17,706 nt of DNA from Thauera sp. (lineage in GTDB: Bacteria > Pseudomonadota > Gammaproteobacteria > Burkholderiales > Rhodocyclaceae), in the NCBI GenBank assembly GCA_003446655.1, contig DMCZ01000099.1, positions 11,717-29,422 of the forward strand. The letters are read 5' to 3'. The stretch's first letter is position 1. Each line of letters begins with the position of its first letter. The notes beneath the pieces are model-generated. The model did not search any database. It was given only the letters and a program-made list of their open reading frames with translations, and had not been told where the DNA came from. Shown here in pieces: positions 8,053 through 14,527 of this stretch. The position numbers were made by a program, and so were the translations under genes.

Positions 8053-8072
8053 GCCAGCCGACCAGGCGCCGT

Positions 8073-8105
8073 TAGTCGGACGCAGAGCCGAAACACGACC
8101 GACTA
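8073..8105. repeat. short inverted repeat between ISAs1 and the FNR-like box
   Basis: TAGTCGG at 8073-8079 and CCGACTA at 8099-8105 are inverted copies 19 bases apart, ten bases upstream of the FNR-like box. They could be a regulator site or the remnant of a terminator from an upstream gene lost at the IS junction. No further evidence separates these options. Confidence 0.35.
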
Positions 8106-8114
8106 GTCACCTTC

Positions 8115-8155
8115 TTGATCCAGATCATTTCGCCCTCAGGTCCAGATGCTATGCT
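8115..8155 (+). promoter_or_regulatory. FNR/ANR-type box and -10 element upstream of alcohol dehydrogenase
   Basis: TTGAT-CCAG-ATCAT at 8115-8128 matches 9 of 10 defined positions of the FNR/ANR/DNR consensus (TTGAT, four bases, ATCAA). A TATGCT hexamer at 8150-8155 would give a start near 8162, placing the box centre about 40.5-41.5 bases upstream. That is the class II activation position for this regulator family. The dehydrogenase ATG follows at 8193. Control by anaerobiosis or nitrogen oxides is therefore likely but inferred. Confidence 0.6.
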
Positions 8156-8192
8156 GCGAAAACCTCATTCTAGACAATCGCAGGCATTCACC

Positions 8193-9341
8193 ATGAGCAG
8201 CACCTTCTTCATACCCGCAGTGAACATGATGGGCGCCGGAAGCCTTGATGAAGCGATGGTCGCCATCGCCAACTACGGCTTTCGCAAAGCGCTGATCGTC
8301 ACCGATGTCGGACTGGCACGAGCAGGCGTCGCCGAAAAGGTCGCCGCGCTGCTGGCTGCCGCGGATATCCAATCGGTCGTATTCGACGGCGCACAACCGA
8401 ACCCAACCGTCGGCAACGTCGAGAAGGGCCTGGCCCAGCTGCGCGACAGCGCCTGCGATTTCATCATTTCCCTCGGTGGCGGCTCGCCTCATGACTGCGC
8501 CAAGGGCATCGCCCTGTGCGCCACCAACGGCGGGAATATCGCCGACTACGAAGGCGTCGACCGCTCGGCCAAACCACAACTGCCGCTGGTGGCGATCAAC
8601 ACCACCGCCGGCACCGCCAGCGAGATGACTCGCTTCTGCATCATCACCGACGAAACCCGCCACGTGAAAATGGCCATCGTCGACCGCAATGTCACGCCGC
8701 TGCTGTCGGTGAACGACCCGGCATTGATGGTCGCCATGCCCAAGGGGCTGACCGCCGCGACCGGCATGGACGCCCTCACCCACGCGATTGAAGCCTATGT
8801 CTCGACCGCCGCCACGCCGATCACCGATGCCTGCGCGCTCAAGGCCATCGAACTGATCTCGGCAAACCTGCGTACCGCCGTCGAGAACGGCAGCGACATG
8901 CCCGCCCGCGAAGCCATGGCCTATGCACAGTTTCTCGCCGGGATGGCGTTCAACAACGCCTCGCTGGGCTACGTCCACGCCATGGCTCACCAGCTCGGCG
9001 GCTTCTACGATCTGCCGCACGGCGTCTGCAACGCCGTACTGCTGCCTCACGTGGAGAGCTACAACGCCAGCGTCTGCCCCGAACGCCTGCGCGACGTTGC
9101 AACCGCGATGGGCGTGGAGACCCGCGGACTGGACGCCGCGCAGGGTGCCGAAGCCGCACTCGTGGCAATCCGTACCCTGTCGCAGGCAATCGGCATTCCG
9201 GGCGGCCTGGCCGAGCTTGGCGCCAAGGCCGATGACATCCCGACGCTGGCCGCTAACGCCATGAACGATGCCTGCGGCCTGACCAACCCGCGCCGCGCCA
9301 CGCAAGAGGAAATCGAAGCGATCTTCCATAGCGCCCTCTGA
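8193..9341 (+). CDS. iron-containing alcohol dehydrogenase (YiaY/ErcA-like)
   Basis: Group III alcohol dehydrogenase of 382 residues that interconverts alcohols and aldehydes with NAD(H) in the cytoplasm. The start MSSTFFIPAVNMMGAG and overall sequence closely resemble E. coli YiaY. The dinucleotide motif GGGSPHDCAKG is present, and the four metal ligands fall at the FucO positions: Asp193 and His197 in GMDALTHAIEAY, His262 in GYVHAMAHQLGG and His276 in DLPHGVCNAVLLPH. I start it at ATG 8193; an in-frame TTG at 8115 lies inside the regulatory box and cannot be the start. A strong hairpin follows the stop. An aldehyde dehydrogenase was the next gene before IS21 entered between them, which suggests a two-step alcohol oxidation pair. 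The substrate cannot be read from sequence. Confidence 0.95.
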   Translation: MSSTFFIPAVNMMGAGSLDEAMVAIANYGFRKALIVTDVGLARAGVAEKVAALLAAADIQSVVFDGAQPNPTVGNVEKGLAQLRDSACDFIISLGGGSPHDCAKGIALCATNGGNIADYEGVDRSAKPQLPLVAINTTAGTASEMTRFCIITDETRHVKMAIVDRNVTPLLSVNDPALMVAMPKGLTAATGMDALTHAIEAYVSTAATPITDACALKAIELISANLRTAVENGSDMPAREAMAYAQFLAGMAFNNASLGYVHAMAHQLGGFYDLPHGVCNAVLLPHVESYNASVCPERLRDVATAMGVETRGLDAAQGAEAALVAIRTLSQAIGIPGGLAELGAKADDIPTLAANAMNDACGLTNPRRATQEEIEAIFHSAL

Positions 9342-9347
9342 GCCCCT

Positions 9348-9371
9348 GGGCCGGGGCTTCTGCCCCGGCCC
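9348..9371 (+). terminator. strong hairpin after alcohol dehydrogenase
   Basis: GGGCCGGGGC at 9348-9357 and GCCCCGGCCC at 9362-9371 form a perfect 10-bp stem with loop TTCT, six bases after the stop codon. No T-run follows, so this is a GC-rich terminator-like or RNA-stabilising hairpin rather than a textbook intrinsic terminator. Confidence 0.6.
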
Positions 9372-9444
9372 GACCGCGCGGCAGCGCTCGCCCTGCCGCC
9401 ACGAAAAGCGCCCCTGGCCACCGCGACAGTATTCAAGTCGTGAT

Positions 9445-10344
9445 CTACGCTTTATGCAGCGAATCTCCATCTGTCACTGACCGCCACAATAGAGCCACCG
9501 ATGATCGGCATATAGAAGCCACTCGAACCGGGCTCTGACGGACGTCGTTGGGGGGTCGAGAATCGATGTTTTTCGGGGTGCTGGCAAGGGCGTTTTTCGC
9601 CCGATTCGGACCCTGTCGGGGCGCACGGTAAGAGGCTCCGTCGAGGGTGAGGCAGTAGGCGTTATGGCGCAGCCGGTCGACGGTGGCCGAGGCCAGCAGC
9701 CGGTTGCCGGGGAAGGCCTGATCCCACTCGGTGAAGTCGAGGTTGCTGGTGACGATGGTGGCGGTGCGCTCGTAGCGCTCGGCGATGAGGTCGTGCAGAT
9801 CCTCGTCGGCGGGCGCTCGAAGGGGTTTGAGGCCGAAGTCGTCGATGATGAGCACCGGCACGCGGGCCAGTTGCTGCAGCTTTCGCTCGTAGGTGCCGAC
9901 CGCGCGCGCTGCGTTCAGGCTGGCGAGCAGTTGCGCGCACGAGGCGAAGATGACGTCGTGCCCCTGACGCACGGCGCAGTGCCCGAGCGCCTGCGCAAGA
10001 TGGCTTTTCCCGGTGCCGCAGGGGCCGACGATCAGAACCGGGGCGCGCTCGTCGATGTAGCGCCCGGTCGCGAGGTCATGGACCAAGGCGCGGTTGGTCG
10101 AGGGCAGGCGGTCGAACTCGAAGCCTTCGAGCGTCTTGGTGGCGCGGAAGGCCGCGCGGCGCAGCCGGGTGCCGAACTTCTTCTGTTCGCGCCGGGCGAT
10201 CTCGTCCTGGATCAGCAGGGCGAGAAACTCCGTGTAGGCGAGCTTGGCATCGATGGCCTGGCGGTTGCGGGCGTCGAGCGAGTCGAGGATGCCGGAGAGG
10301 CGCAACTGCTTGAGCTGCGGCGCCAGTTCGGTGGCAGGGTTCAT
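9445..10344 (-). CDS. istB: IS21-family helper ATPase IstB
   Basis: AAA+ ATPase that assembles on DNA and delivers IstA to target sites. The 299-residue frame has the N-terminal helical region (LKQLRLSGILDSLDARN), Walker A GPCGTGKSH near residue 108, Walker B VLIIDDFG, and VTSNLDFTEWDQAFPG. An AAGGAG sequence precedes the ATG, 42 bases after istA. The C-terminus is odd: the frame runs through the IS terminal repeat at 9472 and stops 27 bases outside the element, so its last residues are encoded by the terminal repeats and host DNA. IstB proteins are typically about 250-270 residues, so this tail is probably dispensable. Confidence 0.93.
   Translation of the reverse strand: MNPATELAPQLKQLRLSGILDSLDARNRQAIDAKLAYTEFLALLIQDEIARREQKKFGTRLRRAAFRATKTLEGFEFDRLPSTNRALVHDLATGRYIDERAPVLIVGPCGTGKSHLAQALGHCAVRQGHDVIFASCAQLLASLNAARAVGTYERKLQQLARVPVLIIDDFGLKPLRAPADEDLHDLIAERYERTATIVTSNLDFTEWDQAFPGNRLLASATVDRLRHNAYCLTLDGASYRAPRQGPNRAKNALASTPKNIDSRPPNDVRQSPVRVASICRSSVALLWRSVTDGDSLHKA
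9467..9471. repeat. target site duplication, left copy (CCATC)
   Basis: CCATC directly outside the left end of the IS21 element is repeated at 12138-12142 directly outside the right end. Five bases is within the usual 4-8 for this family. Confidence 0.8.
9479..9521 (-). repeat. IS21 left subterminal repeats (two copies)
   Basis: Two 19-base units (9479-9497 and 9503-9521), on the minus strand resembling TGGCTCnATnGTGCCGATC, match the five units at the other end of the element. They are probably IstA binding sites. Their start-to-start spacing is 24 bases. Confidence 0.75.
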
Positions 10345-10386
10345 GGTGAGGCTCCTTGGGTGAAGTGGGCGCGCGCTGCGCCCGGG

Positions 10387-11912
10387 TCAGTGAAACGTGG
10401 GGCCGTCGTCTTCGAACAGCGACGCGGTGGCGCGCGCGAAGCGGGCACGGCCGGCATAGGGCTCGGGGGTGATCGTGCTCACCGGCGCGAGGTCGTGACC
10501 GCCGGCGAGGATGGTCTTGACGGTGCGGTAGTGCGGGCTGTCGTGGGCGAGTGCGCGCTCGCACGCGGCCTCGAGGCGTGCGGCGCCGTACGGGTCCTTG
10601 AGCGCGAGAACGCCCTGGGCGGCGCGCAGGCGCTCGCTGACGCGGTCTGAGAGCAGTTGCCCGATCAGCTGCGCGCACGCGTCTCCGATCTCGCGGGCCT
10701 GCTGCAGACACCAGCTGCGGTCGTGCGCGAAGAAGCGCTGGGCGGCCGGCGGCAGATGGTCGGAGACGGTGCGACGCTCGCCGGGGCGCCGCGCGCGGGC
10801 ATGCGTGGCGACGGGCTTGAAGTCGTGATAGACCGTGACCACGGCGTCGGTGGCCCGCAGCCACAATGCCTTGCCCACCAGCGCGAACGGCACCGAGTAC
10901 AGCGCGCGCTCGAAGCTGACGTGACAGTCGCGATGCACCGTCACCGCGTGCCAGGTGCCCAGATCCGGCGGCACTTCGGGCAGCGCGAGCAAGGTGCTGC
11001 GCTCGAGGGCGAAGGTGTCGAGCGGGCGCACGCGGGTGGTGCCGTGAATGCGCAGCCCGGCCTCCTTCAACACCCACTCGCGCACCTGCGCGTTGAGATC
11101 GGCCAGATCGCGGAAACTGCGTGTGGGCAGGAAGTTGCCCTTCACGTATTTGACGCCGGCCTCGACGATGCCCTTCTTCTGCGGGTCGTGCGGCGGGCAG
11201 GCGTCGATCCGGAAGCCGTACCCTTCGGCGCACTCGGCGTAGGCGCGCTGCACCTGCGGGTCGTGCATGCACGCGCGGGTGATCGCGCACTTGGCGTTGT
11301 CGATGATGAGCCGCGCGGGCACGGCGCCGAACCACTCGAACGCGCGGCGGTGGCAGCCGAGCCAGGTGCGCACGCTCTGGTCCCAGACGAACTCCACGTA
11401 CTGGTGCCGCGAGAAACACAGCGTCATCACGAACGCCCAGGTGCGGCGGATCTCGCCCGTGGCGGGATCGACCAGGTGGGGACCGGCGCCAAAGTCCACC
11501 TGCGCGGCCTCGCCCGGCGCAAAGGTCAGGCGCACCGTGGCCTCGGGGGGCTGCTCGCGGCCGATCTGCGCGATCAGCCGGCGCACGCTCGAATAGTGCC
11601 CGCTGAACCCGTGCTCACGCTTGAGCGTGGTGTGGATCACCACGCCGGAGACGCCCTGCGTGAGCCACTGCTCGACCAGCGGCCGGTACGCGGCAATCGA
11701 GGACTGGGCCGTCACCGGCAGCTTGGGCTGCCCGAGCGCGGCGGCGATCTCGGCGTCCTCGGGCAGGGGACGCTCAGGATCGAGCCAACCCTGGGCGCGA
11801 GCCAGCTCGCGGAAGCGGGCCGCCTTGCTGCGCCCCATCAGTTTCGAGCGCGCGATCTCGCGCTCGGAATCGCCCTGGCGCATGCGCATCAGGGCCTGCG
11901 GTACTCGTACAT
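10387..11912 (-). pseudogene. istA: IS21-family transposase IstA with 1-base deletion near start
   Basis: DDE transposase of the IS21 family. From ATG 11889 the frame reads MRMRQGDSEREIARSKLMG (N-terminal helix-turn-helix region), then GEAAQVDFGAGPHL (first Asp), ARLIIDNAKCAI (second Asp) and KKGIVEAGVKYVKGNFLP (Glu), ending at 10387. The expected family start MYEYR is present just upstream at 11912 (ATGTACGAGTACCGC) but is out of frame by one base: the sequence has CGCAGGCC where CGCCAGGCC would restore MYEYRQALMRMRQGDS. Either a base was lost in evolution or there is a sequencing or assembly error. Internal starts at 11889 or 11883 could still give a nearly full protein of about 500 residues. 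The ATGs are 42 bases or more upstream of istB across the usual istA-istB order. Confidence 0.85.
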
Positions 11913-12011
11913 CTCGATGCTCCTGCGGGCCACTGCCTACCTCCTGCCAAACAAAAAGGCAGCAGGGTAGCGATGGACCGATCAAGGTCGAGACGTCCGT
12001 CAGAGTGGAAG

Positions 12012-12130
12012 TGGCTCCATTACGCCGATCCGGCGCTGGCCTCTATGTGCCGATCCGCGACTGGCCTCAATGTGCCGATCACGCGGTGGCTCCATTGTGC
12101 CGATCATCAACTGGCTCCAATGTGCCGGTC
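12012..12130 (+). repeat. IS21 right subterminal repeats (five copies, 25-bp period)
   Basis: Five 19-base units start at 12012, 12037, 12062, 12087 and 12112, exactly 25 bases apart, with consensus TGGCTCnATGTGCCGATC plus minor variation. Six-base spacers between them differ. IS21-family ends normally carry 2-3 such repeats for IstA binding, so five in perfect phase, about two and a half helical turns, is a long array. Confidence 0.85.
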
Positions 12131-12137
12131 GGTGACA

Positions 12138-12142
12138 CCATC
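12138..12142. repeat. target site duplication, right copy (CCATC)
   Basis: Direct repeat of 9467-9471, marking the IS21 insertion point. Confidence 0.8.
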
Positions 12143-12164
12143 CAAGAAAAAACCGGAGCCCCCC

Positions 12165-12712
12165 ATGATCTACGCCCCTCCCGGCACCGACGGTGCCCTC
12201 GTTACCCTCAAGGCCCGCTACGGCAACTTCATCAATGGCGAGTTCGTCGAACCCGTCAACGGGCAGTATTTCACCAACCTGTCTCCGGTTAACGGACAGC
12301 CGATTGCCGAGTTTCCGCGCTCCGACGCCGCCGACATCGAGAAGGCGCTGGACGCCGCCCATGCCGCTGCCGATGCCTGGGGCAAGACCAGCGTACAGGC
12401 GCGCTCGCTGATCCTGTTGCAGATCGCCGACCGTATCGAGCAGAACCTGGAGATGCTCGCCGTCACCGAAACCTGGGACAACGGCAAGGCCGTGCGGGAA
12501 ACGCTGAACGCCGATATCCCGCTGGCGGCTGACCACTTCCGTTACTTCGCCGGCTGCATCCGCGCCCAGGAGGGCACCGCAGCCGAGATCGACGAGCACA
12601 CCGCGGCCTATCACTTCCATGAGCCGCTGGGCGTGGTCGGGCAGATCATCCCGTGGAACTTCCCGATCCTGATGGCCGCCTGGAAACTCGCCCCGGCACT
12701 GGCGGCAGGCTG
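12165..12712 (+). pseudogene. NAD-dependent aldehyde dehydrogenase, N-terminal fragment (ExaC/AcoD-like)
   Basis: The first 182 codons of an aldehyde dehydrogenase of the type that oxidises acetaldehyde and similar aldehydes to acids. The N-terminus MIYAPPGTDGALVTLKARYGN, then NGEFVEPVNGQYF, ETWDNGKAVRETLNADIPLAADHFRYFAG and the cofactor-site motif IPWNFP match the ExaC/AcoD group. GGAG at 12155-12158 precedes the ATG by six bases. The frame breaks at about 12712, right after ALAAG where the family continues with NCVV-type sequence; here a TGA follows. Full proteins are about 500 residues, so the catalytic cysteine and glutamate are absent and no enzyme can be made. No IS end is visible at the break. 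Confidence 0.9.
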
Positions 12713-12851
12713 ATAAAGCGTACCAGTTATTTGAACCGTAGCGTGGGGAGCTTAACGAACCGAGCCATTCCTCGATAGAGTTCGGCAAAACCTTGGTTTT
12801 TGGTTCCATTGCTCCCCAAACCCCAATATCGGTTCGATCACGCGAAGCATC
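12713..12851. other. unassigned junction sequence
   Basis: This stretch joins the aldehyde dehydrogenase break to the toxin-domain fragment. A frame open from 12756 leads without a stop into the toxin fragment (RTEPFLDRVRQN, later NIGSITRSIVDTG), so part of it may be upstream toxin coding sequence. I see no IS end, tRNA or att-like repeat here. Confidence 0.4.
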
Positions 12852-13236
12852 GTGGATACGGGCACGGAGATCGTGGCGTATGGTTTGATTGGTTTCGATA
12901 TTGCCAATACCATTACGGGGATCGGCGCAGGACCGGATACCGGGCTGCTGGGTGTTGCACTGCTCGGAACGACGAGGAGTGCCGCAAAGGGCGAAGTAAC
13001 CGTCTATCGCGTCTTCGGTGGAGACGCACGAGCACAAGGGTTCTCGTGGACAACCAAGGACCCTCGAACAGTCAGCAACTTCAGGGATGCGGCGGGCCTG
13101 CCATCAGGCGGGCCGAGCGGCGCGACGAATACAGCCGACTTTCTGGTTAAGGGTCGGGCGAACGCCTCAGACGTCATCAAGTCAAGATCGGCGCTTCCAC
13201 TCGATGGGAACAAGGGCGGCCTCCCCGAACTGACCT
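12852..13236 (+). pseudogene. polymorphic-toxin C-terminal domain fragment (TreTu-like)
   Basis: About 128 codons remain of what looks like the tip of an Rhs or other polymorphic toxin. A hydrophobic Gly/Ala-rich lead-in (IVAYGLIGFDIANTITGIGAG) is followed by a compact domain beginning VYRVFGGDARAQGFSW. It then has DPRTVSNFRDAAGLPSGG and ALPLDGNKGGLPEL. This pattern of motifs resembles, from memory, the TreTu-type ADP-ribosyltransferase tips described for Salmonella Rhs, but I could not search for it. GTG 12852 is merely the first start in frame; the frame is open from 12756 and the true N-terminal part is missing. The C-terminal end is cut by the IS3 element at 13237. No immunity gene is seen next to it. 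It is a relic and not a working toxin. Confidence 0.55.
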
Positions 13237-13269
13237 TGCCCCTGTTTCGTGTAGCTCTTAACCCACGGT

Positions 13270-14139
13270 TCACGCGGCCTTTTTACGCTGTGCCTCGTAC
13301 CAGCGCTGCTCGTACTGCATCGGGCTGAGGTAGCCCAGCGACGAATGCAGCCTGCGGTGATTGTAGAAGGCCATCCAGTCCATCACCGCCTGCCTGGCCT
13401 GCTCACGGGTAGCGAATTTGCACCCATGTACGCTGGCTGTTTTCAGCCGACCCCAGAAGCTCTCGGTCGGTGCGTTGTCCCAGCAGTTCCCCTTTCTGCT
13501 CATCGATGAACGCATGCCCCAGTCCTTCAAGGCATCCTGGAACTCATGGCTGCAATACTGGCTGCCCCGGTCGCTGTGGAATATCAGTCCAGGAGGTGGC
13601 CTGCGGCGCCACCACGCCATGGCCAGCGCGTCCTTGACCAGGCTGGCCTGCATGTGCGGCTGCAGGCTCCAACCCACCACCTGACGGTTGAACAGGTCGA
13701 TGACCGCAGCCAGGTACAGCCAGCCCTCGTCGGTTTGGATGTAGGTGATGTCGCCACTCCACAGCTGGTTGGGCGCCTCGGGGTTAAAGCGCCGCTGTAC
13801 CAAGTCGGGCGCCACCGGCAGGCTGTGGCGGCTGTCGGTAGTCACCACGAACTTGCGTTTGGTCTTGGCCCTGATGCCGTGCTGCTGCATGAGCTTGCGC
13901 ACCCGGTCCTTGCCCACCCGGATGCCCCGGGCCAGCAGTTCCTTGTGCATGCGGGGCCAGCCGTATTGCCCCTTCACCTCGGCGTGGATGGCGCGCATGT
14001 ACGCCAGCAGGGCTTCGTCGCTGTGACGCCGGGCAGGTCCACCGTGGCCAGACTCACGCCGGCGTAGCCAGTTGAAGTACCCGCTTGCGCTGACCTCCAG
14101 CACCCCGCAGGACACACTCACCGGGTACAGCTTTCTCAT
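13270..14139 (-). CDS. IS3-family transposase OrfB
   Basis: Catalytic half of the IS3 transposase, usually made as an OrfAB fusion by frameshifting. From ATG 14139 it reads MRKLYPVSVSCGVLEVSASGY, then GYFNWLRRR, YGWPRMHKELLARG and the integrase core with Asp in WSGDITYIQTDEGWLYLAAV, Asp in GLIFHSDRGSQYCS and Glu in NAPTESFWGRLKTA. It ends RRLHSSLGYLSPMQYEQRW. The ATG overlaps the orfA stop in ATGA. The same frame extends upstream to 14442, but that part is only the alternate frame of orfA. All catalytic residues are intact. Confidence 0.94.
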   Translation of the reverse strand: MRKLYPVSVSCGVLEVSASGYFNWLRRRESGHGGPARRHSDEALLAYMRAIHAEVKGQYGWPRMHKELLARGIRVGKDRVRKLMQQHGIRAKTKRKFVVTTDSRHSLPVAPDLVQRRFNPEAPNQLWSGDITYIQTDEGWLYLAAVIDLFNRQVVGWSLQPHMQASLVKDALAMAWWRRRPPPGLIFHSDRGSQYCSHEFQDALKDWGMRSSMSRKGNCWDNAPTESFWGRLKTASVHGCKFATREQARQAVMDWMAFYNHRRLHSSLGYLSPMQYEQRWYEAQRKKAA

Positions 14140-14468
14140 TTGGTGAATCCAGGCGTACCTCGCAGCGTGTCCTGCGCGAAGTACGCCGCGGCTTTTTTTG
14201 CGATGTCGCGCTCCATGCGAAGGCGAGCATTCTCTGCACGCAACCGGGCTATCGCCATCTGCTCGGGCGAAACCTGGATGCTCTTGTCTCCACCGCCCGC
14301 ACCGTCCAATTCTCCCTTGGCTGACAGCCGTACCCAGTTGCCCAGGCTCGCTTTGGGAATGCCCAGTACCTTGGCCACCACCGCAATCGCCTGACCCGAG
14401 CGGACCTGCCGAACAGCCTCCTGCTTGAACTCTCGCGTGCACTGCGCACGCACCTGCTTGTCACTCAT
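14136..14468 (-). CDS. IS3-family transposase OrfA
   Basis: DNA-binding half of the IS3 transposase, 110 residues from ATG 14468, which follows an AAGGAG ribosome binding site by seven bases. It reads MSDKQVRAQCTREFKQEAVR, then the helix-turn-helix VAKVLGIPKASLGNWVR, and a leucine-zipper-like stretch with IARLRAENARLRMERDIAKK, ending AAAYFAQDTLRGTPGFTK. It overlaps orfB by four bases. A run of seven A residues near its end marks the frameshift site that produces the OrfAB fusion. Confidence 0.93.
   Translation of the reverse strand: MSDKQVRAQCTREFKQEAVRQVRSGQAIAVVAKVLGIPKASLGNWVRLSAKGELDGAGGGDKSIQVSPEQMAIARLRAENARLRMERDIAKKAAAYFAQDTLRGTPGFTK
14193..14199 (-). other. A7 slippery sequence for -1 frameshift in IS3 orfAB
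   Basis: Seven consecutive A residues followed by G, within the codons for DIAKKAAAYF of orfA, are positioned where IS3 elements shift by -1. A shift here leads into the orfB frame, which is open across the site, to give one OrfAB protein. Confidence 0.8.
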
Positions 14469-14527
14469 CTCTGAACTCCTTGTCGGTATTTTCAACAAGG
14501 GTTAAGAACTCCAGTTTTCAGGGGCAA

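Larger units (their letters stand above)
9472..12137 (-). mobile_element. IS21-family insertion sequence (istA-istB)
   Basis: The 2,666-bp element is bounded by related ends, TGTCACTGACCG at 9472 and TGTCACCGACC on the complement ending at 12137. A 5-bp direct repeat CCATC lies immediately outside both (9467-9471 and 12138-12142). Both ends carry multiple copies of a 19-base subterminal repeat, as is typical of the family. It sits in the spacer between alcohol dehydrogenase and aldehyde dehydrogenase genes, which were about 150 bp apart before insertion. The matching duplication and compatible flanks show a simple transposition. Confidence 0.92.
13237..14526 (-). mobile_element. IS3-family insertion sequence (orfA-orfB)
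   Basis: The 1,290-bp element has imperfect terminal inverted repeats. The left end reads TGCCCCTG, then CTCTTAACCC at 13256-13264, and the complement of the right end reads TGCCCCTG, then TTCTTAACCC. TG and CA termini are normal for the family. ACCT lies immediately outside both ends (13233-13236 and 14527-14530), a possible 4-bp target duplication. The flanking genes are unrelated to each other, so the region was already rearranged before insertion, or the duplication is a coincidence. Confidence 0.9.

Noticed and set aside
8136..9470. 444-codon minus-strand open frame opposite the alcohol dehydrogenase
   Set aside because: The plus strand encodes an enzyme with all four metal ligands; the opposite frame has low-complexity Gly/Val/Arg composition.
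9664..11970. Two long plus-strand open frames (9664-10650 and 10657-11970) across the IS21 genes
   Set aside because: IstA and IstB on the minus strand carry clear catalytic motifs. The plus frames are their shadows.
12012..12130. CRISPR array
   Set aside because: The repeats have the regular spacing but only 6-base spacers, no cas genes are nearby, and inverted copies occur at the other IS21 end.
12138..12713. Aldehyde dehydrogenase start at 11973 inside IS21
   Set aside because: The upstream codons translate the IS repeats. ATG 12165 has a ribosome binding site and the family N-terminus.
12000..13037. 345-codon minus-strand frame spanning the IS21 end, aldehyde dehydrogenase and toxin fragment
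   Set aside because: It crosses three unrelated segments and matches no family. It is a chance frame.
14480..14527. Start of the rhodanese-fusion gene at TTG 14480
   Set aside because: These bases belong to the IS3 right end. The native N-terminus is missing.
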